From assembly GCA_003150175.1 (NCBI GenBank), contig QAKZ01000040.1, positions 1-34,730 of the forward strand: DNA of 34,730 nucleotides, in the 5' to 3' direction. The translations under genes and the position numbers were made by a program. The notes under the pieces are model-generated. The model made no database searches and had not been told where the DNA came from. It was given only the letters and a program-made list of their open reading frames with translations. Source of the stretch: Coriobacteriia bacterium (GTDB lineage: Bacteria > Actinomycetota > Coriobacteriia > Coriobacteriales > Atopobiaceae). Below are positions 27,033-34,026 of the stretch, piece by piece; positions within the stretch are counted from its first letter, which is position 1, and the number at the start of each line of letters is the position of its first letter.

Positions 27033-28301
27033 ATGCAGCCCACCTCGCAAGACCTCCAGATCGGAAAGACCTTCCGTCCCATCGTCCTCGGTGCCGACGT
27101 CCTCGGGTATTCCTACACCCGTCAGTTCCACGAGACCTACGGGGTCGACTCGATCGTGCTGGCCAAGTACGACATCAAGTTCACGAGCCGCAGCAAATGG
27201 AATGATTACCGTTGCGTGGACGGCGTCGAGCGCGAGGAGGAACTTCTCGCCTACCTCAAGGAGACGATCGCGCCCGAGTGCCGCGCCGAGGGGCGCAAGC
27301 CCCTGCTCGTGGCGAGCGGCGACTGGTACGCCGAGATCCTCTCCAAAAACAAGTCTGAGCTCACCGCTGCCGGCTTCGCGGTGCCCTACAACGACTACTC
27401 CCTCTTTAGCGTCATCACGATGAAGGAGAAGTTCTACGGCCTGTGTTCCGAGCTCGGCATCCCGTACCCGAAGACCTGGCTCGTTGCCTGCGGCGAGGGC
27501 CTCGACCCGATCCCCGGCATCGACGTGATCTCCGACGAGGTCATCAACGGACACGAGTACCCCATGATCGTCAAGCCGGCGAACAGCGCCGAGTGGCACT
27601 ACGCCGAGTTCGAGGGCAAGCGCAAGATCCACACGGTCAACTCGCCCGCCGAGCTGCGCAAGCTAATCTCTGACGTCAAGGGCACGAGCTACAGCAAGTA
27701 TCTGCTCGTCCAGGAGTGCTTGGCCGTCCGCGACGACTCCCTCCACTCCGTCACCGTGTTCTGCGAGCACGGCGAGATGACCCTCGGCCGCGTCGGCCAC
27801 GTGCTCGTCCAGGACCGCAGCGCCAAGGGCATCGGCAACCCGCTCGTCATCCTCGGCGAGGACCGCCTCGATCTCCTGGACTGCGCGGCGCGCTTCTGCA
27901 AGAAGGTCGGATACGAGGGCTACGGCAACTTCGACGTCATGGACGGCGCCGATGGCAAGCCCCGCTTCCTCGAGATCAACGCGCGCCCCGGCCGCAACAC
28001 CTACTACATGACCCTCGCCGGCGTCCCCTTCGTCAAGCCCATCGTCGAGAAGTTCGTCTGCGGCAACGACACCCGCCAGTCGCTCACGTCCGCTGAGCGC
28101 GCCTGCGACCGCCCGTTCCTCTTTTGCGTGCCGCCCTACGACATCGTGCGCAAGGAGGTCACCGACCCCGTCCTGAAGCAGGGGGTCGAGGAGTCCATCA
28201 AGGCCGGCGTGGCCAAAAGCCCGCTGCTCAACAGCGAGGACTCGCTGGCCCAGCGCCTGTACGCGCGCCTGAACCGCGTGAACTTCCACAGCAAGTTCTA
28301 A
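27033..28301 (+). CDS. ATP-grasp carboxylate-amine ligase (D-aspartate ligase-like)
   Basis: A 422-residue cytoplasmic enzyme. The N-terminal region (1-125) starts FRPIVLGADVLGYSYTRQFH. The ATP-grasp domain (about 130-330) includes YPMIVKPANSAEW (ATP-binding Lys), LLVQECLAVRDDSLHSVTVF and KPRFLEINARPGRNTYYM (Mg2+-binding Glu and Asn). Length and layout resemble the D-aspartate ligase (Asl) group that adds an amino acid to the peptidoglycan stem, and the position between murJ and a cell-wall hydrolase fits that idea. The substrate is an inference. AAAGGAG lies 11 bases upstream of the ATG. A 184-bp gap with a hairpin follows. Confidence 0.8.
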   Translation: MQPTSQDLQIGKTFRPIVLGADVLGYSYTRQFHETYGVDSIVLAKYDIKFTSRSKWNDYRCVDGVEREEELLAYLKETIAPECRAEGRKPLLVASGDWYAEILSKNKSELTAAGFAVPYNDYSLFSVITMKEKFYGLCSELGIPYPKTWLVACGEGLDPIPGIDVISDEVINGHEYPMIVKPANSAEWHYAEFEGKRKIHTVNSPAELRKLISDVKGTSYSKYLLVQECLAVRDDSLHSVTVFCEHGEMTLGRVGHVLVQDRSAKGIGNPLVILGEDRLDLLDCAARFCKKVGYEGYGNFDVMDGADGKPRFLEINARPGRNTYYMTLAGVPFVKPIVEKFVCGNDTRQSLTSAERACDRPFLFCVPPYDIVRKEVTDPVLKQGVEESIKAGVAKSPLLNSEDSLAQRLYARLNRVNFHSKF

Positions 28302-28392
28302 CCGGGCTGCAAGTCGCGTGCCCGCCCGGTCTGTTTGGCCGACCGCACAGGTCCCCCTCGGGGCAAACCCTCGAGCGACCCTAAAGCTAGAT

Positions 28393-28426
28393 GGAGGAGC
28401 TGTAGGCGCTTTGCCTCGGCTCCTCC
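28393..28426 (+). terminator. Hairpin between the ATP-grasp and NlpC/P60 genes
   Basis: GGAGGAGC (28393-28400) pairs with GCTCCTCC (28419-28426), with an inner AGGC/GCCT stem. There is no T-run. It lies six bases upstream of a TAGAAT -10-like box (28433-28438) that could drive the next gene. Confidence 0.45.
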
Positions 28427-28432
28427 GCTTGC

Positions 28433-28438
28433 TAGAAT
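28433..28438 (+). promoter_or_regulatory. Candidate -10 box of the NlpC/P60 hydrolase gene
   Basis: TAGAAT in the context GCTAGAAT, identical to the box before the other coiled-coil hydrolase (2271-2277). It lies 47 bases before the ATG at 28486. Confidence 0.4.
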
Positions 28439-28485
28439 GGCAACTATTAATGCAAACGCCTTGAATCGCAAACGCGAGGTTCTAT

Positions 28486-29766
28486 ATGCAGATCAACCGT
28501 ACCCACCGAGTCGCTCGCGCCGTCGGCGCCGTTGCGCTCTCCGGCCTTCTGGCGGGGGGCGCTCCTCTTGCCACCATCGCCTATGCCGCGTCCTCCCAGG
28601 AGCTCTCGAGCCAGCTCTCCGATGCCAAGGCCAAGCTCGACGACCTTACCAAGCAGCTCGAGATTGCCGAGGCCAAGTGCGAGGACACCTCCGCGCAGCT
28701 GGACGAGGTCCAGTCGCACATCGACGAGCTCAAGCCCCAGATCGCCGAGCAGCAGCAGAAGGTTGCCGATGCCCAGGCAGGGCTCGCCGAGCACCTCTCG
28801 ACCAACTACAAGGCAGGCGGCAACACCACGCTGCTCGAGCTCGTCCTGGAGTCCAAGGACTTCGCCCAGCTCGTGAGCAACATCACCTACGCGAACAAGA
28901 TCTCGGAGGCCAACTCCGAGAAGATCAAGGAGACCAACGACCTGGTCGCCGACCTCAACGCAAAGAAGGACGAGCTCGCCGGCGAGGAGGACAGCCTCTC
29001 GACCCTGCTTTCCCAGCAGCAGGACGAGCAGGCCTCGCTCGAGTCCGCCCGCTCCGATGCCCAGTCCTATGTCGGCGGGCTCTCCAGCGAGCTGCAGGCC
29101 GCCCTGCAGTCCGAGCGCGAGGCCGAGGCCAAGCGCCAGCAGGAGGAGGCCGAGAAGGCCGCAGCCGCGGCCGCGGCCGAGCAGCAGAAGGCCGCCGAGT
29201 CCTCGTCCGGCGACTCCGGTTCCTCCAGCAACGGCGGGGTGTCCAACGCCAACTCCGGCAACTCGGGCTCCTCCAGCAACGGCTCGAGCTCGTCCAGCTC
29301 CAACTCGGGTAATTCCGGCTCCTCCAACAACGGCGGGTCCTCCAACAACAACGGCGGCTCGTCCAATGGCGGCGGCTCCAGCGTCTCCGGCTCCACCGCA
29401 TCGACGATCATCAACGCCGCGCGCACCCAGCTCGGCGTCCCGTATTCCTACGGCGCCTGCAACCCGGGCGTGGCTATGGACTGCTCCGGCCTCACCAGCT
29501 ACGCCTACGGCTGCGCAGGGATCTCCATCCCGCACTCCTCGCGCGAGCAGTACAGCAGCGTCTGCTCGAGGGGCAACCTGAAGTCCTCCACCTCACAGCT
29601 CTCTCCCGGTGACCTCGTCTTCTACGCCTCCGGCGGCACGATCTACCACGTGGCCATCTATATCGGCGGCGGCAACGTCATCCACGCCAACGGCTACGGC
29701 TCCGGCGTCGTGATCACCGGCGTCACCTACGACGACGGCTTCTGCGGCGGCGGCAGCCCCGTTTAA
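28486..29766 (+). CDS. Sec-exported coiled-coil NlpC/P60 peptidoglycan hydrolase
   Basis: A 426-residue secreted protein. Residues 1-34 are a Sec signal peptide (AVGAVALSGLLAGG, cleavage near AYA). Residues about 35-235 form a PcsB/CwlO-like coiled coil with YKAGGNTTLLELVLESKDF and SNITYANKI. A Ser/Gly/Asn-rich linker (about 240-300) leads to an NlpC/P60 domain (about 305-426) with Cys333 in MDCSGLTSYAY, PGDLVFYASG and His388 in YHVAIYIGGGNVIHA. Expected activity is cleavage of stem-peptide bonds (gamma-D-Glu to diamino acid) during cell separation. GAGG lies six bases before the ATG. It is a partial paralogue in layout of the Tat-exported protein at 2328, with a different catalytic domain and export route. 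Confidence 0.93.
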   Translation: MQINRTHRVARAVGAVALSGLLAGGAPLATIAYAASSQELSSQLSDAKAKLDDLTKQLEIAEAKCEDTSAQLDEVQSHIDELKPQIAEQQQKVADAQAGLAEHLSTNYKAGGNTTLLELVLESKDFAQLVSNITYANKISEANSEKIKETNDLVADLNAKKDELAGEEDSLSTLLSQQQDEQASLESARSDAQSYVGGLSSELQAALQSEREAEAKRQQEEAEKAAAAAAAEQQKAAESSSGDSGSSSNGGVSNANSGNSGSSSNGSSSSSSNSGNSGSSNNGGSSNNNGGSSNGGGSSVSGSTASTIINAARTQLGVPYSYGACNPGVAMDCSGLTSYAYGCAGISIPHSSREQYSSVCSRGNLKSSTSQLSPGDLVFYASGGTIYHVAIYIGGGNVIHANGYGSGVVITGVTYDDGFCGGGSPV

Positions 29767-29810
29767 GGGCGCTTGCGGGGCTTGGTCCCGATGCTCCTGC
29801 CCTACGCGGG

Positions 29811-29816
29811 TAGAAT
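29811..29816 (+). promoter_or_regulatory. Candidate -10 box upstream of uvrC
   Basis: TAGAAT lies 15 bases before the hairpin at 29831. A transcript starting near 29822 would carry the hairpin as its 5' leader. No clear -35 element. Confidence 0.35.
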
Positions 29817-29830
29817 CAGATGGAACTCAC

Positions 29831-29868
29831 AGGCAGGCACCTTGCGCGTGGAGGTGCCTGCCTTCTTC
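29831..29868 (+). terminator. Hairpin ending the NlpC/P60 transcript or lying in the uvrC leader
   Basis: AGGCAGGCACCT (29831-29842) pairs perfectly with AGGTGCCTGCCT (29852-29863) across nine bases and is followed by TCTTC. It ends seven bases before the uvrC ribosome site. Confidence 0.7.
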
Positions 29869-29874
29869 TAGGAC

Positions 29875-29880
29875 AGGAGG
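29875..29880 (+). promoter_or_regulatory. Ribosome binding site deciding the uvrC start
   Basis: AGGAGG lies eight bases before GTG 29889. The alternative ATG at 29820 would place the hairpin inside the coding region and lacks a ribosome site. Confidence 0.7.
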
Positions 29881-29888
29881 GCGAAGAG

Positions 29889-31850
29889 GTGCCTGACGAC
29901 CAGGACTGCATGGACGCGAGCGACCGCAAGGCGGCGCGCGAGCACGTCACAGCAGCGCTCGACGGCGCGGCGTCCCTCGTCGACCAGGTCGCGCTCGTGC
30001 CCACCGAACCCGGCTGCTACCTGTGGCGCGACGCCTCCGGCACCGTCGTCTACGTGGGCAAGGCGAAGAACCTCCGCGCCCGGCTCAAGCAGTACGTCGG
30101 CCTCACCGACGACCGCCAGAAGATCCCCCTCATGATGCAGGTGGTCAAGTCCTTCGACTATGTCGTCGTGGGCTCCGAGTACGAGGCGCTCGTGCTCGAG
30201 CGCAACCTCATCGCCCAGTACCACCCCTACTTCAACGTCGACTTCAAGGACGACAAGTCCTATCCCTACATCGCCGTCACCGAGTCGGATGTTTTTCCCG
30301 CGATCAAGTACACGCGCGAGAAGCACCGCAAGGGCACGCGCTACTTCGGGCCCTACACCGATGCCAAGGCCGCGCGCGAGACCATCGATACCCTGCGCAA
30401 GTTCGTCCCCATCTGCAGTGCGACCTGCGCCGAGTGGAAGCGCGCCCGGCGCTTGCTCGAGCGCGAGCCCGACCAGGCCGCCGTCGCCAACATCGTGCTC
30501 GCCGGCAAGTGCCGCCCCTGCTTCGACTACCACGTCGGCCGCGGGCCCGGCGCCTGCTGCGGGGCCATCGACACCGTCGAGTACGCCCGCCACGTGCGCC
30601 AAGTCGAGGATTTCCTCCAGGGAAAGAGGAGCCACATCGTCGGCGAGCTCACCGAGCAGATGCAGGAGGCGGCTGCCGACCTCGATTTCGAGCGCGCGGG
30701 CCGTCTGAAGGCGCGCCTCCAGGGGCTCAACGCCCTCGACGTCAAGCAGCAGGTCATGTTCTCGTCTGACGTGGACCTCGACCTCATCGGCTTCTACCGC
30801 GAGGAGACCATCAGCTGCGCGTGCGTCTTCGTCGTGCGCGAGGGCCGCACGGTCCGCTCCGTCGAGTTCATCCTCGACAAAGGCGCCGACGTGGGGGAGG
30901 ACGAGCTCCAGGCCGGCTTCGTCAAGCGCTACTACGACGAGACCGCCGACATCCCCTCCGAGGTTTGCCTCTCGGTCGCGCTCGCCGACTCCGACGTCAT
31001 CGCCGGCTGGCTCGCGCAGAAGCGCGGGCACAACGTTCGTCTCCACCTTCCCCAGCGCGGCGAGAAGCGCCGCCTGCTCCAGATGGCCGAGGCCAACGCG
31101 CGCCACGCCCTCATGCGCTACATGGTGCGCACCGGCTACGCCGACGACCGGACCAATAAAGCCCTGCTCCAGCTCGAGAGCGCCCTTGCCCTCGACGCTC
31201 CGCCCATGCGCATCGAGTGCTTCGACATCTCGACCCTCCACGGGCACTTTACCGTGGCGTCGATGGTCGTCTTCACCAACGGCCGGCCGGACAAGTCCCA
31301 GTACCGCCGCTTCAAGATCCAGACCCCGCTCACCGAGGCCAACGACTTCGTGAGCATGTCCGAGGTGCTCGGCCGCCGTTACGCGCCCGAACGCATGGCG
31401 GACGCGCGCTTTGGCAGCCGGCCGGACCTTCTCGTGGTCGACGGCGGCAAGCCTCAGCTCACGGCGGCTATGGAGCAGCTCGCCGCCCTCGGCCTCGACA
31501 TCCCGGTCTGCGGCCTGGCGAAGTCCGACGAGGAGGTCTTCGTCCCCTGGGACGAGACCCCGGTCGTACTGCCCTCCGGCTCGCCCTCGCTCTACCTTAT
31601 CAAGCAGGTGCGCGACGAGTCCCACCGCTTCGCCATTACCTTCCACCGCGAGCTGCGCGGCAAGGCGATGACAGCCTCTGTGCTCGACGACGTCCCCGGC
31701 GTCGGTCCTAAGCGCAAGCGCCTGCTCATGCGCGAGTTCGGCTCGCTCAAGCGCCTGCGCGCCGCCGACGAGGAGGCGATCGCCGCCGTCCCCGGCGTCC
31801 CCGCCGAGGTGGCCCACGCCGTCTACCAAGCCCTCCACGAGCTCGCATGA
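29889..31850 (+). CDS. uvrC: Excinuclease ABC subunit UvrC
   Basis: A 653-residue nucleotide-excision-repair endonuclease that makes the 3' and 5' cuts beside UvrB-marked damage. Order: GIY-YIG domain (PGCYLWRDASGTVVYVGKAK, about residues 40-60), cysteine region, UVR motif (AADLDFERAGRLKARLQGL), RNase H-like domain (RIECFDISTLHG, DLLVVDGGKPQL) and C-terminal helix-hairpin-helix pair (DDVPGVGPKRKRLLMREFGS). The cysteine region differs from E. coli: CSATC, an insertion of about 25 residues, then CRPCFDYHVGRGPGACC, with Gly at the position of the third Fe-S cysteine (GRC in E. coli). GTG start by ribosome site. The stop codon TGA lies inside repeat family III. Confidence 0.95.
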   Translation: MPDDQDCMDASDRKAAREHVTAALDGAASLVDQVALVPTEPGCYLWRDASGTVVYVGKAKNLRARLKQYVGLTDDRQKIPLMMQVVKSFDYVVVGSEYEALVLERNLIAQYHPYFNVDFKDDKSYPYIAVTESDVFPAIKYTREKHRKGTRYFGPYTDAKAARETIDTLRKFVPICSATCAEWKRARRLLEREPDQAAVANIVLAGKCRPCFDYHVGRGPGACCGAIDTVEYARHVRQVEDFLQGKRSHIVGELTEQMQEAAADLDFERAGRLKARLQGLNALDVKQQVMFSSDVDLDLIGFYREETISCACVFVVREGRTVRSVEFILDKGADVGEDELQAGFVKRYYDETADIPSEVCLSVALADSDVIAGWLAQKRGHNVRLHLPQRGEKRRLLQMAEANARHALMRYMVRTGYADDRTNKALLQLESALALDAPPMRIECFDISTLHGHFTVASMVVFTNGRPDKSQYRRFKIQTPLTEANDFVSMSEVLGRRYAPERMADARFGSRPDLLVVDGGKPQLTAAMEQLAALGLDIPVCGLAKSDEEVFVPWDETPVVLPSGSPSLYLIKQVRDESHRFAITFHRELRGKAMTASVLDDVPGVGPKRKRLLMREFGSLKRLRAADEEAIAAVPGVPAEVAHAVYQALHELA

Positions 31851-31920
31851 CGAAAAGGGACAGTCCCTTTTTATCATCTGGTCGCAAAATGACGAAAAGG
31901 GACTGTCCCTTTTCGTCATT
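31847..31920. repeat. Repeat family III: inverted pair of AAAAGGGAC palindromes
   Basis: Unit 2 (31888-31920) is a perfect 33-bp odd palindrome: AATGACGAAAAGGGAC, a central T, and the exact complement. Unit 1 (31847-31877) is the same element in opposite orientation (central A) with two arm mismatches. The pair is separated by about ten bases, like REP/BIME pairs. Unit 1 begins at the uvrC stop codon. The T-rich right arms could also end the uvrC transcript. Confidence 0.8.
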
Positions 31921-32264
31921 ACAATAAAGTAATGAACTAAACACTGACGTTGTAAACGTTTGCGCGGAACTGGTACTCAGATGCGCAAACCACTCCTCAA
32001 GACGTATCTATTAATTAATGCCAGCTAAATAAATGGCACATAGAACGTGATACCAGTGGAGAGGATGCGCGCGGATAACCCGATTCCCGCCGATCGGGGA
32101 AACTCAGCGCCGCTCACCTTTGTAAACAACCGCTAGCCGGTGCCCAACATGCCGTTGGGCGGGATTGCGGGCCTGCGTTGGCGCAACCTCGGGTAGTCTC
32201 TCTGGCAACAAGGTGGCCGCGGGGAAGCGGCCGCAAGAGGAAACCACCAGAGGAAGAGGAAGAC
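31851..32264. other. Long intergenic region between uvrC and the peptide-binding lipoprotein gene
   Basis: After the family III repeats, about 31921-32045 is clearly richer in A and T than the surroundings (TTAATTAATG, TAAATAAATGG). It holds the inverted repeat GTTTGCGC (31958-31965) / GCGCAAAC (31983-31990). Bases 32142-32160 form a GCCCAAC/GTTGGGC hairpin and 32215-32232 a GGCCGC/GCGGCC hairpin in the leader of the next gene. No gene or known riboswitch was recognised. The promoter of the transporter operon should be here, but no box stands out. Confidence 0.55.
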
Positions 32265-33881
32265 ATGAACAAGATCGTGAACTCCAGCGTTTCTCGCCGC
32301 GCGTTCCTGGGCGGCTCCGCGCTCGCCGCGACGCTCGGCCTCGCTGCCTGCGGCGGCGGCTCCACGAGCGACTCCGGCTCCAACGCCGGCACGTCGTCCG
32401 CCGGCACCGAGGGCGGCGGCACCCTGACCGTCGGCTCCGCCTACTCGCCGTCCTCCTACGACCCCGCCAACTGCTCGTCCGCGTTCTGCCTCTCGGCCAA
32501 CGCGAACGTCATGGAGGGTCTCTACAACATCGACTTCACCGACTACTCCGTGGTCTCCGGCCTCGCCGACGGCGACCCGACCCAGGTCGACGACAACACC
32601 TACGAGGTCAAGCTGCGCTCCGGCGCCAAGTTCTCCGACGGCACCGACGTCACCCCTGACGATGTCGTCGACTCCTTCAAGCGCGCCACCGCCGAGGGCG
32701 GCATGTACGTCTCGTTCCTCACCATGTTCGACTCGATCGAGAAGAAGGATGACTCCACCGTCACCGTCAAGTGCAACATCTCGAACTTCTCGCTGCTCAA
32801 GGAGCGCCTGGCCATCATCAAGGTCATGCCGGCTGCCCTCTCGGCCGACGACGCCAAGGCTAAGCCGGTCGGCTCCGGCCCCTGGATGTACGACGAGATG
32901 TCCGACACCTACGTCGTCCTCAAGCCCAACCCGAACTACAACGGCGAGTTCGCGGCCAAGGACAACGAGCTGCGCATCGACTCGCTGACCGACACCACCG
33001 CCCGCACCACCGCCGAGCAGGAGGGCTCCACCCTCATCTCCGAGTCCGTGCCGCCCGAGTCCATCGACCAGCTCAAGGCCGCCGGCGTCACCATCGACGA
33101 GGTCAAGGGCTTCGGCACCCGCTTCATCATGTTCAACGTCAAGAAGGCCCCGTGGGACAACGTCAAGGCCCGCCAGGCGATCATGTACGCGCTGAACACC
33201 GACCAGATGGTCTCCAACGCCTTTTCGGGCATGGCCTCCATCGCCACGAGCTACCTGCCCGACTCCTTCACCAACTACCACAAGGCCTCCGTCACCTACA
33301 CCTATGACGCCGACAAGGCCAAGAGCCTGATCTCCGAGGCCGGCGTCACCCCCGGCGACCTTGTGCTGCGCACCACCGACAACGCTCAGGTCGTCGCCAT
33401 GGGCACCCAGGCCCAGCAGGACCTCGAGGCCCTTGGCTTCAAGGTGACCCTTACCTCCGACAAGTCGCCCGCGACCTACTCCGCCATCGACCAGGCCGAC
33501 GAGTCCTGGGACATCCTCATCGCCCCCGGCGACCCGTCCTGCTTCGGCGGCGACACCGACCTGCTGCTCAACTGGTGGTTCGGCGACAACGTCTGGATGA
33601 AGACCCGCTGCGCCTGGAACACCTCCGAGGAGTGGAAGAAACTCAACGGCCTCATGAACGACGCCCTGGGCGCCTCCGGCTCCGACCAGCAGGATCTCTG
33701 GAACCAGTGCTTCGACATCCTCGCCGAGAACGTCGTCCTCTACCCGCTGCTGCAGGTCGTCACCCCGACCGGCTCCTGGCGCGAGAGCGCGAACCCCGAT
33801 GGCGTCAAGGTGAGCGACTCCTTCAAGGGCATCGGCACCACCGGCGTCCAGCTCGCGGGCATCACGACCGTCAAGGCGTAG
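32265..33881 (+). CDS. Oligopeptide/dipeptide ABC transporter substrate-binding lipoprotein (SBP family 5)
   Basis: A 538-residue exported binding protein. The signal carries both a twin-arginine motif (SRRAFLGGSAL, RR at 11-12) and a lipobox (GLAACGGG, Cys29), so it should be a Tat-exported lipoprotein. A Ser/Gly linker follows, then the DppA/OppA fold: LTVGSAYSPSSYDPANCSSA, EVKLRSGAKFSDGTDVTPDD, GSGPWMYDEM and KARQAIMYALNTDQM. It captures peptides or a similar solute for the permease encoded 145 bp downstream. The ATG follows AGGAAGAGGA. The hairpin between the two genes probably lowers permease expression relative to the binding protein. Substrate is not readable. Confidence 0.93.
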   Translation: MNKIVNSSVSRRAFLGGSALAATLGLAACGGGSTSDSGSNAGTSSAGTEGGGTLTVGSAYSPSSYDPANCSSAFCLSANANVMEGLYNIDFTDYSVVSGLADGDPTQVDDNTYEVKLRSGAKFSDGTDVTPDDVVDSFKRATAEGGMYVSFLTMFDSIEKKDDSTVTVKCNISNFSLLKERLAIIKVMPAALSADDAKAKPVGSGPWMYDEMSDTYVVLKPNPNYNGEFAAKDNELRIDSLTDTTARTTAEQEGSTLISESVPPESIDQLKAAGVTIDEVKGFGTRFIMFNVKKAPWDNVKARQAIMYALNTDQMVSNAFSGMASIATSYLPDSFTNYHKASVTYTYDADKAKSLISEAGVTPGDLVLRTTDNAQVVAMGTQAQQDLEALGFKVTLTSDKSPATYSAIDQADESWDILIAPGDPSCFGGDTDLLLNWWFGDNVWMKTRCAWNTSEEWKKLNGLMNDALGASGSDQQDLWNQCFDILAENVVLYPLLQVVTPTGSWRESANPDGVKVSDSFKGIGTTGVQLAGITTVKA

Positions 33882-33952
33882 CGACTCGGCTCCGCAGTAC
33901 CTGCCGGAACAGCCCCGAGCTGCCGCAGGCCAGCTGAGCACACAAGAAAGGG

Positions 33953-33983
33953 GGCCCGAGCGACCGCCAGTTGCTCGGGCCTT
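33953..33983 (+). terminator. Hairpin between binding protein and permease (partial terminator)
   Basis: GGCCCGAGC (33953-33961) pairs perfectly with GCTCGGGCC (33973-33981) across an 11-base loop, followed by TTCC. Such a leaky terminator is common after the first gene of peptide transporter operons. Confidence 0.7.
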
Positions 33984-34026
33984 CCATGTGAATCCCATCG
34001 GACCGCAAAGAGAGGGGAGAGGCCAA

